A stretch of 32,210 nt of DNA from Bradyrhizobium sp. STM 3809 (GTDB lineage Bacteria; Pseudomonadota; Alphaproteobacteria; Rhizobiales; Xanthobacteraceae), in assembly GCF_000239795.1 (NCBI RefSeq), contig NZ_CAFJ01000747.1, positions 1 through 32,210 on the forward strand, given 5' to 3'. The notes below the pieces were generated by a model, which was given only the letters and a program-made list of their open reading frames with translations, was not told where the DNA came from and searched no databases. Positions 1 through 8,916 of this stretch are shown in pieces (the first letter of the stretch is position 1; every line of letters starts with the position of its first letter). The translations under genes were made by a program, and so were the position numbers.

Positions 1-16
1 GCGCCCCGGAATGACG
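1..16. repeat. Fragment of family A palindromic repeat
   Basis: The first 16 bases carry the end of the family A element (GCCCCGGAATGACG followed by AGCGAGAGAG). The same terminus ends the complete copies at 1462-1611 and 28764-28918, also followed by a purine-rich GAGAGA stretch. The rest of this copy lies outside the window. Confidence 0.7.
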
Positions 17-39
17 AGCGAGAGAGCGTGCTGATCCAT

Positions 40-65
40 GGTGGGCACGCTGCGCTTTGCCCACC
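40..65. repeat. Short hairpin repeat (GGTGGGCA/TGCCCACC)
   Basis: GGTGGGCA at 40-47 is the exact reverse complement of TGCCCACC at 58-65, with a 10-base loop. It lies just beyond the stop of the minus-strand Hpt gene. No T-tract follows in the minus direction, so it is a weak terminator candidate at best. The motif followed by CTACG resembles a common Bradyrhizobium intergenic repeat (from memory). Confidence 0.6.
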
Positions 66-80
66 CTACGGCATCATTTT

Positions 81-665
81 CTACGGCTGATCGCTCGGCA
101 CGAGGCTCGGGGCCAGGATCGCTTCGAGATGCTCGGGACGATTGCGATTGACCTGGATCAGATAGTCATCCGCGACGCGGTGCAGGCGGCGGCTGAGCTC
201 GGCGGCGACGGTCGGGCTGTGATACTTGGTGTGGTCGTGCACGATCGCCTGGATGGCATTGACGTGATGCTCGAACAGCTCGGTCGGGACCTTGTCCAGA
301 TCCGGGGCGTGCTCGATGATCCGGCACAGGCTGTCGGCGACCTCGGCGGCTGCGGGATAGCCGAACGTCGCGGCATCGCCCTTGATGTCATGGGCGGCGC
401 GGAACATCTCCTCGCAGGCGTCGTCGTCGAAGCGGGTCTTGAGCACGTTGGCATAGCCCTTCGACAGCCGTTCCGCCTCGGTGTCCATCCACGACTTGAA
501 CTCGCCGGACAGTCCCGCGAGCGCAGCCTCGGCCCGCGCGACCGGATCGTCGAGATCCTTCTCGTCGGCCCGGCGCAGCACCTTCTTCAGCGGATTGGGC
601 TGGGTGATCACGTGGTGCGAGGCGTAGCTCTTGACCTGGATCGCGGGAGCCTTGTCTTTCGCCAT
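81..665 (-). CDS. Hpt domain phosphotransfer protein
   Basis: A 194-residue cytoplasmic protein with a histidine phosphotransfer domain at about residues 45-130. The phospho-accepting site is His92 in AHDIKGDAATFG, the Hpt signature H-x-x-K-G. No kinase or ATPase domain is present, so it should relay phosphate between other two-component proteins rather than make it. The start at 665 is chosen because GAGGAT lies about six bases upstream; the open frame extends 23 codons further to 734 without a better site. The next gene upstream on the same strand (785-1330) is a stand-alone receiver protein, a natural partner. Family assignment is firm; pairing with that receiver is inference. Confidence 0.88.
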   Translation of the reverse strand: MAKDKAPAIQVKSYASHHVITQPNPLKKVLRRADEKDLDDPVARAEAALAGLSGEFKSWMDTEAERLSKGYANVLKTRFDDDACEEMFRAAHDIKGDAATFGYPAAAEVADSLCRIIEHAPDLDKVPTELFEHHVNAIQAIVHDHTKYHSPTVAAELSRRLHRVADDYLIQVNRNRPEHLEAILAPSLVPSDQP

Positions 666-784
666 CTCGATATCCTCAAGGTGATGCCGACCAACGCGAT
701 CTGACCGACGATTGATAGCCGACAGCGTGGCCATGCTGTGCAGCGATTCCCGGACGGCGTTAACAGAGACTCACTGCCGCGCCC

Positions 785-1330
785 TCAAACTGCGGAGCGC
801 GCTTTATCCAGAAGTGACGGCTGCTGGAAGATCTCGGCCTCGCCGCCGACCCGGCGCTCGGGGCCGATATAGGCGGTGTTGGTGTTGCGGCGCCGGTCCG
901 GACCGAAATAGGTCTTGGTCTTGATGAAGGGCCGGGGATTGGCGACGACGTTGAGGATGCGCTGGTAGAGGCCCTTCGCCGAGATCGGCTTGGCGAGAAA
1001 CTCGGTGACGCCGGCGTCGCGCGCCACCGTCACGCGGCGCTTCTCCGAATGGCCCGTCAGCATGATGATCGGCGCGTAGGGGTTGCCCTTGGCTTCCGGC
1101 TGGCGGATCATCTGCGCGAGCTCGAGCCCGTCGAAGATCGGCATCGCCCAGTCGGTGATGACGATGTCGGGCGAGAAATGGGTGTACATTTCGAGCGCGG
1201 TCGCGCCGTCCTCGGCCTCGTTGACCTCGCGCGCGCCGAACGAGTGCAACAGCGTGCGCAGGATGCGGCGCATATGCGGGTTGTCGTCGCAGACGAGAAA
1301 GCGCAGCTTGTTGAAGTCGATGCGATACAT
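785..1330 (-). CDS. CheY-like single-domain response regulator
   Basis: A 181-residue receiver protein. Acidic pocket Asp15/Asp16, phospho-acceptor Asp60 (DIVITDWAMP), Thr92 (MLTGHS) and Lys114 (FLAKPIS) are all present, so it should be phosphorylatable. There is no DNA-binding output domain. The tail has two copies of a Gly-Pro-(Asp/Glu)-Arg-Arg motif (FGPDRRR, IGPERR), which may be a binding segment. I prefer the ATG at 1330, whose product starts MYRIDFNKLR; a TTG at 1369 would add 13 residues, and neither has a strong ribosome site. The gene precedes the Hpt gene on the same strand with a 119-base gap. Role in a phosphorelay is inferred. Confidence 0.9.
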   Translation of the reverse strand: MYRIDFNKLRFLVCDDNPHMRRILRTLLHSFGAREVNEAEDGATALEMYTHFSPDIVITDWAMPIFDGLELAQMIRQPEAKGNPYAPIIMLTGHSEKRRVTVARDAGVTEFLAKPISAKGLYQRILNVVANPRPFIKTKTYFGPDRRRNTNTAYIGPERRVGGEAEIFQQPSLLDKARSAV

Positions 1331-1375
1331 TTTGGGCGGCCCGAAGGGATCACCGATGAAGGTGGTCAACGCGCA

Positions 1376-1383
1376 TTAACCAT
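1376..1383. promoter_or_regulatory. Possible CtrA half-site
   Basis: TTAACCAT matches the known CtrA half-site. It lies 46 bases upstream of the response regulator start, with another GTTAAC about 15 bases further upstream at 1395-1400. The spacing does not fit the full TTAA-N7-TTAA site, so this is only a candidate. Confidence 0.3.
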
Positions 1384-1461
1384 ACGGACCGCCGGGTTAA
1401 CAAAGCGTTGCGGCAAGCGGTGTTTCGCGCGTGGTGGCGGATGACGCGCTTCTCTCTCAGC

Positions 1462-1611
1462 CGTCATTCCGGGGCGCGCGGAACGCGCGAGCCCGGAATC
1501 CATACCCACGAAGCGCAGTGTGAGGCTCGCTCGTGGTGGGAGTTCGCCAAAGGAGTCACGGCTGTGGTTATGGATTCCGGGCTCGTCGCTGCGCGCCGCC
1601 CCGGAATGACG
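1462..1611. repeat. Family A paired-hairpin repeat, copy 1
   Basis: A 150-base inverted repeat bounded by CGTCATTCCGGGG and CCCCGGAATGACG. Each half also folds alone (ATTCCGGG with CCCGGAAT), so the element can form either one long stem or two small hairpins. It fills most of the roughly 320-base gap between the response regulator start and the nadK stop. The inner part carries GGAATCCATACCC and GGTTATGGATTCC. No gene is seen in the gap. Confidence 0.85.
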
Positions 1612-1650
1612 AGCGGAGAGAGCAGGGCCTACCCGCCGGCCGAGACTGCC

Positions 1651-2430
1651 TCAGTAGCCGAACTGCTCGGAGAGGATCCGCTCTTCCAGGCTGTGGCCGG
1701 CGTCGAACAGCATCCGCATCGAGATGGTCTTGTCGGAGAGCACCTCGACGCGCTGGACGTTGCGGACCTCGTCGTGGTCGGCGACGGCCGCGACCGGGCG
1801 CTTGTCGCCTTCGAGCACCTCGATGATGACATAGGCGGTGTTCGGGAGCAGGGCGCCGCGCCAGCGCCGCGGGCGGAACGCGCTGATCGGCGTCAATGCC
1901 AAGAGCGCTGCATTGATCGGCAGGATCGGGCCCTGCACCGAGAGATTATAGGCGGTCGATCCCGCCGGCGTCGCCACCAGTACGCCGTCGGCGATCAGCT
2001 CCGGCATGCGCTCGCGCTCGTCGATCAGGATGCGCAGCCGCGCGGTCTGCGCGGTCTGGCGGAACAGATAGACCTCGTTGATCGCGTGATGGATGTGGAC
2101 CACGCCGTTGGCGTCGGTCGCCCGCATCAACAGCGGATGGATCACCGACTCCTGCGCCGCCTCCAGCCGGCCATGCAGGTCGATGGTCGAGAACTCGTTC
2201 ATCAGGAAGCCGACGGTGCCGCGATGCATGCCGTAGATCGGCTTGCCCGAGCGCATGTGGTCGTGCAGCGTCTGCAGCATCAGGCCGTCGCCGCCGAGCG
2301 CGACGACGACGTCGGCGAGATCCGGATCGGAGTTGCCATAGAGCGCGGAGAGCTGCGTCAGCGCGGCCTGCGCCTCCGCACTCGGACTCGCGACGAAGGC
2401 GATCCGCTCGTATCGCTTGGACGTGGTCAT
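1651..2430 (-). CDS. nadK: NAD kinase
   Basis: A 259-residue NAD kinase, which phosphorylates NAD+ to NADP+ with ATP in the cytoplasm. The diagnostic GGDG motif is at residues 46-49 ([12 protein letters not shown]), followed by [10 protein letters not shown], the INEV motif ([11 protein letters not shown]), and the nucleotide-binding stretch [17 protein letters not shown], where the family usually has TPTGSTAY. Length is typical of the compact alphaproteobacterial enzyme. The start at 2430 (product [10 protein letters not shown]) is the natural N-terminus; the frame runs open to 2679, but that extension lies in a family B repeat. The ribosome site is weak. It is flanked by repeats on both sides, so it is probably transcribed alone. 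Confidence 0.95.
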   Translation of the reverse strand: MTTSKRYERIAFVASPSAEAQAALTQLSALYGNSDPDLADVVVALGGDGLMLQTLHDHMRSGKPIYGMHRGTVGFLMNEFSTIDLHGRLEAAQESVIHPLLMRATDANGVVHIHHAINEVYLFRQTAQTARLRILIDERERMPELIADGVLVATPAGSTAYNLSVQGPILPINAALLALTPISAFRPRRWRGALLPNTAYVIIEVLEGDKRPVAAVADHDEVRNVQRVEVLSDKTISMRMLFDAGHSLEERILSEQFGY

Positions 2431-2604
2431 GAGTGGCAGGGCTCGCTGGGGTCGATCGACCGGGTTGAAGGCGCCGTGTCGTCTAGCCGACCTTGGCCGT
2501 GCTTGTCCATCGCCGCCGGTATGAGGGGGCATTGCGGCCCGGATGAGGGCCGATATGGCCCGGAACTGGGCGGAGGAGCGGGCGGCGCGGCAGAGAGTGT
2601 CCCT

Positions 2605-2689
2605 CGTAGCCCGGGTGAGCAAAGCGACATCCGGGTTCTCATGATCGCCTGAAACGACCCCGCATGTCGCTACGCTCATGCGGGCTACG
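2605..2689. repeat. Family B paired-hairpin repeat, copy 1
   Basis: CGTAGCCCGGGTGAGC begins an inverted repeat that closes with GCTCATGCGGGCTACG at 2674-2689. The left half contains its own hairpin (CCCGG...CCGGG), as in the copies near 7343, 8917 and 10908. It lies between the nadK start and the adenylate cyclase stop, in a 275-base gap that otherwise holds no gene. Confidence 0.85.
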
Positions 2690-2705
2690 GAGCGTCATTG
2701 TCGCG

Positions 2706-4859
2706 TCATTTTTCCTGCAGGCTACGGACGGGGTCCCAGGCCGTTGGACCACCCTGCACGGCAGCGGCGACGCGCGCGGCGAACAGGGCGCTGGGCGGGT
2801 CGCTCGCGGCGACCGACGCGAAGCAGGCCGCGGCCTGCGGCAACTCGCCGGCGCGCCAATGCGCCAGGCCGGTGGCATAGGCGTCGAGCACGGCGTCGTC
2901 CTCGGGCTCCGTCGCCACGGCTTCCTCGTACAGCTCGTAGATCTTCAGCGACTGCTCACGGCCCTTGACGCGGATGGTGTCGAGCTCGCGCCAGGCGAAG
3001 TCGTTCCCGGCCAGCGTCACCGTGCTCTCCGAGGCGATGATCGTGGTGCCGTAGAACTTGTTGGCGCCTTCGAGGCGCGAGGCCACGTTCACCGCATCGC
3101 TCATGACGGAGTAGTTGAAGCGGCGCTGCGAGCCGAAATTGCCGACCAGCGCGGCGCCGCTGTTGATGCCGATGCGCTGCGCCACCTTGATGCCCTGGAA
3201 CGCGGTCGACGTGCGGTTCAGCTCGGCGAGCCTGGCCTTGCAGTCGAGTGCCGCATGCGCGGCGCTCTTGGCGTGGTCGGGATCGTCGAGCGGGGCGCCG
3301 AACACCGCAACGACGGAGTCGCCGATATATTTGTCGACATAGCCGTCGTGGCGCTCGATCACATCGGTCATCGCCGAGAGATATTCGTTGGTGAGCGCCA
3401 TCAATTGCTCCGGCGTCATCTGCTCGGCGATGCGCGAGAAGCCTTCGATGTCGGAGAAGAACACGGTGACCTCGCGGGTCTCGCCGCCGAGCTGCGGCAG
3501 CCGGCGCGACGCCAGCATGCGGTCGATCTCGCGCGGGGCGAGGTAATAGGCAAAACTCTTCTGCAGCAGCCGGCGGTCCTTGTCGGTCACCATGAAGCGA
3601 TAGCCGGTGGTCGCCGCGAGCGCGAGCACGCCGGCGGCCAGCGGCTCGGTCAACGGCAGCGCCTCGGTCTGGTCGAACAGCAGGGTGGCCAGCGCGGTGT
3701 AGAGCAGCGCCAGGACCGCCAGGATCGCGGCGGCCGAGGCGGGCCGCAGCAGCCGCGCCAGCAGCGCAGCAAGCAAAGCGAGCACGGACGCGATGACGAA
3801 GGTGGCCGGCCGGCTCATCTCGCGCGCGGCCTCCTGCCGCAGCAGATTGTTGACCGCCGTCGCGTGGATGTAGACGCCGGCGATGGTGCTGCGGGCGAAG
3901 CTCTCCGTCACCTTGCGCGCTTCCAATGCGCAGCGCGGCCGCCGCGCACCCTCGGCGCGGGTGGCGAAGCGCTTGGAGGTGAGCCGGCGGTCCTCGATGC
4001 CGACGGTGCCGATCAGCACGACCTTGCCGGCGAACTCGCGGCGGAAATAGTCCTTGTCGCCCTTGATCGCGCAGGCGCGCAGATCGGCGAAGGAGTAGGT
4101 CGGGATGTCCTGGGCGCCGCCGGCGAAGTTGAGGGTCATGGTGCCGGGCACGCTGCTCGGTATCCTGTAGTCACCGAGCGTGACGCCATCGGCCGTGATC
4201 ACGGGCGCGACGCCGGCGGCGCGCGCGGCGAGCTCGAGCGCCATGCTCGGCACCGCCTTGCCGTCCGCGCTCAAGGTCAGCGGATGACGGCGGACGACGT
4301 CGTCGCTGTCGGTATAGGTGTTGAGCGGACGCAGGTTCTGCTGCTGGCGCACGGCGATGCGCTGACCGGGCGCGGGCAGGATCGGCGGCTCGCCGAAGAT
4401 CTCGCCCAGCACGACCTTGCCGCCGGCGGCGCCCGCCGCCAGCGCGCGCAGGAAATCGCGGTCGAAGCCGCGGGTCTTGTCGCCGAGCGTGGTATCACCG
4501 AGGGGAATTTCCGATTGCTCGATCGAAGTCTGGAACACCATGTCGAAGCCGACCACCTTGGCGCCGCCGTCGAGCACGGAGGTCAGCACCCGTCCGATCT
4601 CGCCGGTCCAGGTCAGCAGCGGCGCGCCCTTGAATGGCGGCGCCTGGTAGCTCTCCTCGTCGATCGCGATGACGACAGCCGGGCTGGTCGCGGCGTCGTG
4701 CTGATTACCGAATGCCTCGAAGCGCAGCCAGGTCAGCGCATCCAGCGACAGGCCGCGGCCGCGCTCGAAGGCGGGCGAGACGAACAGTCCCGCGCAGGCC
4801 AGCGCAATGGCCATGACGGCTAGCGCATCGCGCGTCCGGCGTCCGATCGCCACCGACAC
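2706..4859 (-). CDS. CHASE2-domain class III adenylate cyclase
   Basis: A 717-residue membrane cyclase. One membrane segment lies at about 11-29, an extracytoplasmic CHASE2 sensor at 35-345, a cluster of hydrophobic segments at 352-420, and the catalytic domain at 460-645. All expected catalytic residues are visible: metal-binding Asp470 (FFSDIEGFS) and Asp514 (YIGDSVVAVFG), adenine-selecting Lys510 and Asp588 (SDAVN), and transition-state Asn591 and Arg595 (NVASRLEG). The Lys/Asp pair predicts ATP rather than GTP as substrate, giving cAMP. A short helical tail follows (650-717). The gene starts 12 bases after the stop of a FecR-like gene, so the two are almost surely co-transcribed. The signal sensed by CHASE2 cannot be read from sequence. 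Confidence 0.93.
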   Translation of the reverse strand: MSVAIGRRTRDALAVMAIALACAGLFVSPAFERGRGLSLDALTWLRFEAFGNQHDAATSPAVVIAIDEESYQAPPFKGAPLLTWTGEIGRVLTSVLDGGAKVVGFDMVFQTSIEQSEIPLGDTTLGDKTRGFDRDFLRALAAGAAGGKVVLGEIFGEPPILPAPGQRIAVRQQQNLRPLNTYTDSDDVVRRHPLTLSADGKAVPSMALELAARAAGVAPVITADGVTLGDYRIPSSVPGTMTLNFAGGAQDIPTYSFADLRACAIKGDKDYFRREFAGKVVLIGTVGIEDRRLTSKRFATRAEGARRPRCALEARKVTESFARSTIAGVYIHATAVNNLLRQEAAREMSRPATFVIASVLALLAALLARLLRPASAAAILAVLALLYTALATLLFDQTEALPLTEPLAAGVLALAATTGYRFMVTDKDRRLLQKSFAYYLAPREIDRMLASRRLPQLGGETREVTVFFSDIEGFSRIAEQMTPEQLMALTNEYLSAMTDVIERHDGYVDKYIGDSVVAVFGAPLDDPDHAKSAAHAALDCKARLAELNRTSTAFQGIKVAQRIGINSGAALVGNFGSQRRFNYSVMSDAVNVASRLEGANKFYGTTIIASESTVTLAGNDFAWRELDTIRVKGREQSLKIYELYEEAVATEPEDDAVLDAYATGLAHWRAGELPQAAACFASVAASDPPSALFAARVAAAVQGGPTAWDPVRSLQEK

Positions 4860-4871
4860 CAGCTTTCGTCG

Positions 4872-5534
4872 TCAGTTCAGCCGGATCAAGCGCCCGATGG
4901 CAGGTCCGGGTCCGGCCTTGGCCTGCGCGTCGACCTTGAACACCAGGCGGGAGGTCCCGAAGCTCGCGACATAGATGCCGCCGGGCGTCAGCGGATGGCT
5001 GGTACCGGCGAAGTCGTAGAAGCGGCCCTTGTATTGCCGGCCCGTCAGTTCGACCTCCTGGCGCTCGCCCGGCTGGTCGAGCCTCTCCACGATCAGCTTG
5101 CCGCGTCCCTTGGCTTCGACGATCGGTGAGGCGCCGTAGATGACGGCCTCGGCCACCGGGGCGCTGTCCGGCCCAAGGCCGCGCACGATGGTCGCCGCCA
5201 CCTCGCTGGTCTCGCGGGAGGTCGCCTGCGCGTGACTGGCGTCGCAATTGACGATGTCGCTCTTCAGCGTGGCGCCATTGGCCGTACTCTCGGCGGGGCC
5301 GACCGTGACGCTGCCGGCACCGCTCACCGTCTCGCGGCGGCAGGATTTCAGATAGCTCATGACGACCGCGCCATCGGGACCGAGCTTGATCACCTGGCCC
5401 GGCGCGACATAGTCCATCAACTCGGCGCCCGCGACCTCGCCCTGGACGTCCTCGACCAGGGCTGCCGGCGGCCCGGCCCAAGCGGGAGCCGCGAGCCCGA
5501 TCAGGGCTGCGACGATGAACGTCGGCAATTTCAT
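4872..5534 (-). CDS. Secreted FecR-like domain protein
   Basis: A 220-residue exported protein. The signal peptide covers roughly residues 1-20, ending PAWA. The following segment (AALVEDVQGEV, then APGQVIKLGPDG, then VVMSYLKSC) matches the start of FecR-type domains, which are usually periplasmic and bind partners in signal transduction. The start at 5534 has GGAG nine bases upstream; a 44-codon longer frame to 5666 would hide the signal peptide. It lies 12 bases upstream of the CHASE2 cyclase. FecR-like proteins next to CHASE2 cyclases are a recurring arrangement, so it may modulate the cyclase's outer sensor. That role is inference. Confidence 0.75.
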   Translation of the reverse strand: MKLPTFIVAALIGLAAPAWAGPPAALVEDVQGEVAGAELMDYVAPGQVIKLGPDGAVVMSYLKSCRRETVSGAGSVTVGPAESTANGATLKSDIVNCDASHAQATSRETSEVAATIVRGLGPDSAPVAEAVIYGASPIVEAKGRGKLIVERLDQPGERQEVELTGRQYKGRFYDFAGTSHPLTPGGIYVASFGTSRLVFKVDAQAKAGPGPAIGRLIRLN

Positions 5535-5767
5535 GCTGAACTCCGTGATCGCAACCGGCGGCGCGCCCCTGATCCCCGTGAGTGTGACGTCGGAGGGGAG
5601 CGAGAGGTTCGAGCGCATAGCACAGCCGAGCGGGCCGGGCACTTGGTCTGGTGTGACCCAGATCACGGAAGCGTTGGTTGAGCTTGGTTCTCAGCCACGC
5701 TTCATGCGATGCAGAGGTGGCGGGTTGCCGGCGGGATGTCCAAGGCGACTTTCAAGGGAGTGAGTCG

Positions 5768-7339
5768 ATGCCAGGTTTGACGTCGTCCGTGTTCCGGCGG
5801 GGCCTGCTGGCCGCGGCATTCACCGTCCTGATCGCCGGGCCTGCGCTGCGTGCCCAGGACGCGCCTCCGGCTGCGCAGGAGAGCACAGCCGCCTCCGCCC
5901 CTCGTCCCGGGTCGGGCGGAACGCGCGCCGTCAGTCCGCCAGCCTCCCCGTCGGCCGCCGATCAGCACAAGCTGCCGCCCGATTCCACCACCACGCAGAC
6001 GCTCGAACTCCCTGGGCGGACGCTGACCTTCGCGGCCACGGCCGGCTCGATCCGCCTGTTCGACGACAAGGGCGAGCCGCAGGCGGACATCGCCTACACC
6101 TCCTACCAGCTCAATGGCACCGAGCGCGGCAGCCGTCCGGTCACCTTCTTCTTCAACGGCGGCCCGGGTGCCTCCTCGGCCTATCTGCAGCTCGGCAATG
6201 CCGGGCCGTGGCGGATCGGAATCGATGCGGCGACCGTGACGCCGTCGTCGAAGCCGGAGCTGATGCCCAATGCCGAGACCTGGCTCGACTTCACCGATCT
6301 CGTCTTCGTCGATCCCGTCGGCACCGGCTACAGCCGCTTCGTCGCGACTGGCGATGAGGTCCGCAAGCGCTTCTTCTCGGTCGACGGCGACGTCCGCTCG
6401 CTGTCCCTGGTGGTGCGCCGCTGGCTGGAGAAGCACGACCGGCTGGCCTCGCCGAAATTCATCACCGCGGAAAGCTATGGCGGCATCCGCGGGCCGAAGA
6501 TCGTGCGCAACCTGCAGCAGGACCAGGGCGTCGGCGTCAACGGCCTGATCCTGCTGTCACCGCTGTTGGACTTCCGCGATTATTCCGGCTCGAGCCTGCT
6601 GCAATATGCGGCGAGCCTGCCGAGCTATGCCGCGGTCGCGAGGCAGATGAAGGGCCCGGTGACGCGGGCCGATCTCGCCGATGTCGAGCGCTATGCCAGC
6701 GGCGACTTCCTGCTCGATCTCGTCAAGGGCGAGGCCGATCCCGAGGCGACCAACCGGCTCGCCGACCGGGTCGCGGCGCTGACCGGGATCGACCAGGCCG
6801 TCAGCCGCAGGCTCGCCGGCCGCTTCGACGTCTCGGAGTTTCGCCGCGAGTTCGACCGCAAGAACGGCCGTGTCACCGGCCGCTACGACGCCTCGGTGCT
6901 CGGCATCGATCCGTTTCCCGATTCCAGCCGCTCGCGCAGCGCCGATCCCTCCGGCGACGTGCTGACCGCGCCGCTGACCGGAGCCGCGGTCGAGTTGACG
7001 ACGCGCAAGCTCAACTGGCGCCCCGACGGCTCCTATGAGCTCCTGAGCGGTGCGGTGAACCAGTTCTGGGATTTCGGCCGCGGCATCAGCCCGCCGGAAT
7101 CGACCGGCGATATCCGGCAGATCCTCGCGCTCGATCCGAAGCTCAAGCTGCTGATCGGCCACGGCCTGTTCGATCTCGCGACGCCGTATTACGGCTCGAA
7201 GATCGTGCTCGACCAGCTGCCGGCCTTCGCCCAGGCGCCGCGCGTCAAGCTCGTGGTCTATCCGGGCGGACACATGTTCTATTCGCGCGACGACGTCCGA
7301 AAGGCGTTCCGCGGCGAGGCCGAGGCGCTGATGAAATAA
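5768..7339 (+). CDS. Secreted S10 family serine carboxypeptidase-like protein
   Basis: A 523-residue alpha/beta-hydrolase of peptidase family S10. A signal peptide covers about 1-29 (RRGLLAAAFTV...ALRAQ), followed by a Pro/Ala/Ser-rich linker to about residue 75. Family motifs appear in order: FFFNGGPGASS (oxyanion region, 127-137), DPVGTGYSR (182-190), nucleophile Ser236 in ESYGG, Asp469 in HGLFDLATP, and His502 in GGHMFY, giving a complete triad. It should remove C-terminal amino acids from peptides in the periplasm. The start at 5768 has AAGGGAG seven bases upstream; the frame extends to 5678 without a better site. It is divergent from the FecR/cyclase pair across 233 bases and ends at a family B repeat. 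Confidence 0.92.
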   Translation: MPGLTSSVFRRGLLAAAFTVLIAGPALRAQDAPPAAQESTAASAPRPGSGGTRAVSPPASPSAADQHKLPPDSTTTQTLELPGRTLTFAATAGSIRLFDDKGEPQADIAYTSYQLNGTERGSRPVTFFFNGGPGASSAYLQLGNAGPWRIGIDAATVTPSSKPELMPNAETWLDFTDLVFVDPVGTGYSRFVATGDEVRKRFFSVDGDVRSLSLVVRRWLEKHDRLASPKFITAESYGGIRGPKIVRNLQQDQGVGVNGLILLSPLLDFRDYSGSSLLQYAASLPSYAAVARQMKGPVTRADLADVERYASGDFLLDLVKGEADPEATNRLADRVAALTGIDQAVSRRLAGRFDVSEFRREFDRKNGRVTGRYDASVLGIDPFPDSSRSRSADPSGDVLTAPLTGAAVELTTRKLNWRPDGSYELLSGAVNQFWDFGRGISPPESTGDIRQILALDPKLKLLIGHGLFDLATPYYGSKIVLDQLPAFAQAPRVKLVVYPGGHMFYSRDDVRKAFRGEAEALMK

Positions 7340-7342
7340 GTT

Positions 7343-7438
7343 GTAGCCCGGATGAGCGCAGCGACATCCGGGTTCATACGCGCGGTCTCGGAGAACCCGG
7401 GTGTCGCTGCGCTCACCCGGGCTTTATGCTGGGGCTAC
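7343..7438. repeat. Family B paired-hairpin repeat, copy 2
   Basis: GTAGCCCGGATGAGCGCAGC opens the element, and the right half reads GGTGTCGCTGCGCTCACCC. Each half is a hairpin alone and the two halves also pair with each other. It sits between two convergent genes. A second GGGGCTACG just beyond the right arm supplies the TAG stop codon of the minus-strand hydrolase. Confidence 0.85.
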
Positions 7439-8823
7439 GCGTCCTTCCTCCGGCGGCCCTTCGGGTATTTCCGCTCCATCTCCGCCCGGACCACGCGCTC
7501 CGGGCGCAGCCGGGCACCCGCGAGCCAGATCTCGCTGACGCCGGATTTGGCGCGGATACGCCGGACAGGCTCGCCATGGCTCGCATAGCCGGCGGCCTGC
7601 ACGATCCGGCCGGTGTCACGTCCGGTCACCTCGATGCGGGGCGCATCCATGAACGGATTGATGAAGCCCGGATTGGCCACCATGACCTGCGCACTGACCG
7701 GGACGAGATCGAAGGTGCCCCACAGCGTCCACCAGCGGCCGGTCCAGTCGCGGGTCTTGCGTGTCGGCGCACCATGGGTGGCGAAGGCCTGCAGGATGAA
7801 CTTCACGCCGTTCGCCCAGGCCGGCGCCCAGCCGTCGATGGCGTTGGTGAGCACGGTGATCGCGATCTCGCGCGCAGGGATCACCGAGGTGCGCGAGATG
7901 TAGCCCTGGAAGCCGCCGCCGTGGCCGAACCAGTCGAAGCCGGCGGTGGTGCCGCTCATCAGGGCGAGCCCGTAATAGGCTTCCTCGATGTCCTGCGGCA
8001 CGCGCCATTGCCGCCGGATCATCTCGCGGCGGCTCGCCACCGAGAGCAGGCTCTTCTTCGCGTTCGGCGCCAGCTGGGCGAAGAAGCGGGCGGTGTCCGC
8101 CGCGGTCGCGACGATGCCGGCGGCGGCCATGATGGCGTGGGTCGGATTGTCGCCGGGAATCACGACGCGGCGGCCGACCGGAACGATGCGCGAATGGCCA
8201 CGCGCGAACGGCGCGTTTCTCGCGAGCAGCGTCATGTCCGGCGCGCTCTCGCGCAAGCCGGCGAGGGCCATGATCTCCCGCTGCAGCCAGGTCGGGTAGG
8301 GCTCTCCCGTGATCGCCTCGATGACCAGGCCGAGCAGGCCGTAGCCGTGGTTGGAATATTTGAAGCGGCTGTTGGGGTCGATCACCGGCGCCAGCTTCAG
8401 CTCGACGAGCAGCTCGTCCCTGGTGAGATAGGAGCGGCCGTCGGTGAACTGGCTGGAATCCTTGCCGTCGCGGATCAGGCCTGCGGTGTGCGACAGCAGC
8501 TGGCTCAGCGTCGCGGCGGCGATGTCGGGGTGCAGGTCATCGACGTACTGGCCGACCGCATCGTCGAGCTTCAGCCGCTTCTGCTCGCGCAGGCGCCGGA
8601 TGCCGGCGGCGGTGAACGCCTTGGTGTGCGAGGCGATGCGAAAGCGGTGCCGCGGCGTCAGCTTCTCGCCGCTGTCGAGATTGGCGTGGCCATAGGCCGC
8701 TTCCAGGACGATCTCGCCGCGATGGGCGATCGCGACGATGCAGCCGGGCTGTCCGGAGAGCTCGACCTGGAACGCCAGCCAATCCTTGATGTAACCAATC
8801 GCTGCGCCAAGCCAGGGCTCCAC
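7435..8823 (-). CDS. Class C beta-lactamase-like serine hydrolase
   Basis: A 462-residue member of the beta-lactamase/transpeptidase-like serine hydrolases (AmpC/EstB type). Catalytic motifs are Ser65-His-Thr-Lys68 (IASHTKAFT), Tyr156-Ser-Asn158 (KYSNHGYG) and His301-Gly-Gly-Gly304. There is no obvious signal peptide, so it is probably a cytoplasmic esterase or peptidase rather than a resistance enzyme. The start is GTG at 8823, supported by GGGAGG seven bases upstream. The C-terminal 100 residues form an extra domain seen in some esterase-like members. Its TAG stop falls in the end of a family B repeat, so the last residues (GRRRKDA) may have been set by repeat insertion. The substrate is unknown. 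Confidence 0.88.
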   Translation of the reverse strand: MEPWLGAAIGYIKDWLAFQVELSGQPGCIVAIAHRGEIVLEAAYGHANLDSGEKLTPRHRFRIASHTKAFTAAGIRRLREQKRLKLDDAVGQYVDDLHPDIAAATLSQLLSHTAGLIRDGKDSSQFTDGRSYLTRDELLVELKLAPVIDPNSRFKYSNHGYGLLGLVIEAITGEPYPTWLQREIMALAGLRESAPDMTLLARNAPFARGHSRIVPVGRRVVIPGDNPTHAIMAAAGIVATAADTARFFAQLAPNAKKSLLSVASRREMIRRQWRVPQDIEEAYYGLALMSGTTAGFDWFGHGGGFQGYISRTSVIPAREIAITVLTNAIDGWAPAWANGVKFILQAFATHGAPTRKTRDWTGRWWTLWGTFDLVPVSAQVMVANPGFINPFMDAPRIEVTGRDTGRIVQAAGYASHGEPVRRIRAKSGVSEIWLAGARLRPERVVRAEMERKYPKGRRRKDA

Positions 8824-8916
8824 GACGACGCCTCCCGTTGATGGCGCGAACCGTCATGCGCCGATGCGCCATCATGACCGGAGCACCAGCACGGGACAAG
8901 GCGGGGGCTGAGCTGT

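Noticed and set aside
2664-4823. 719-codon plus-strand open frame
   Set aside because: It is antisense to the adenylate cyclase, which has all catalytic motifs; the plus frame is a GC-rich shadow with His/Arg/Gly low complexity.
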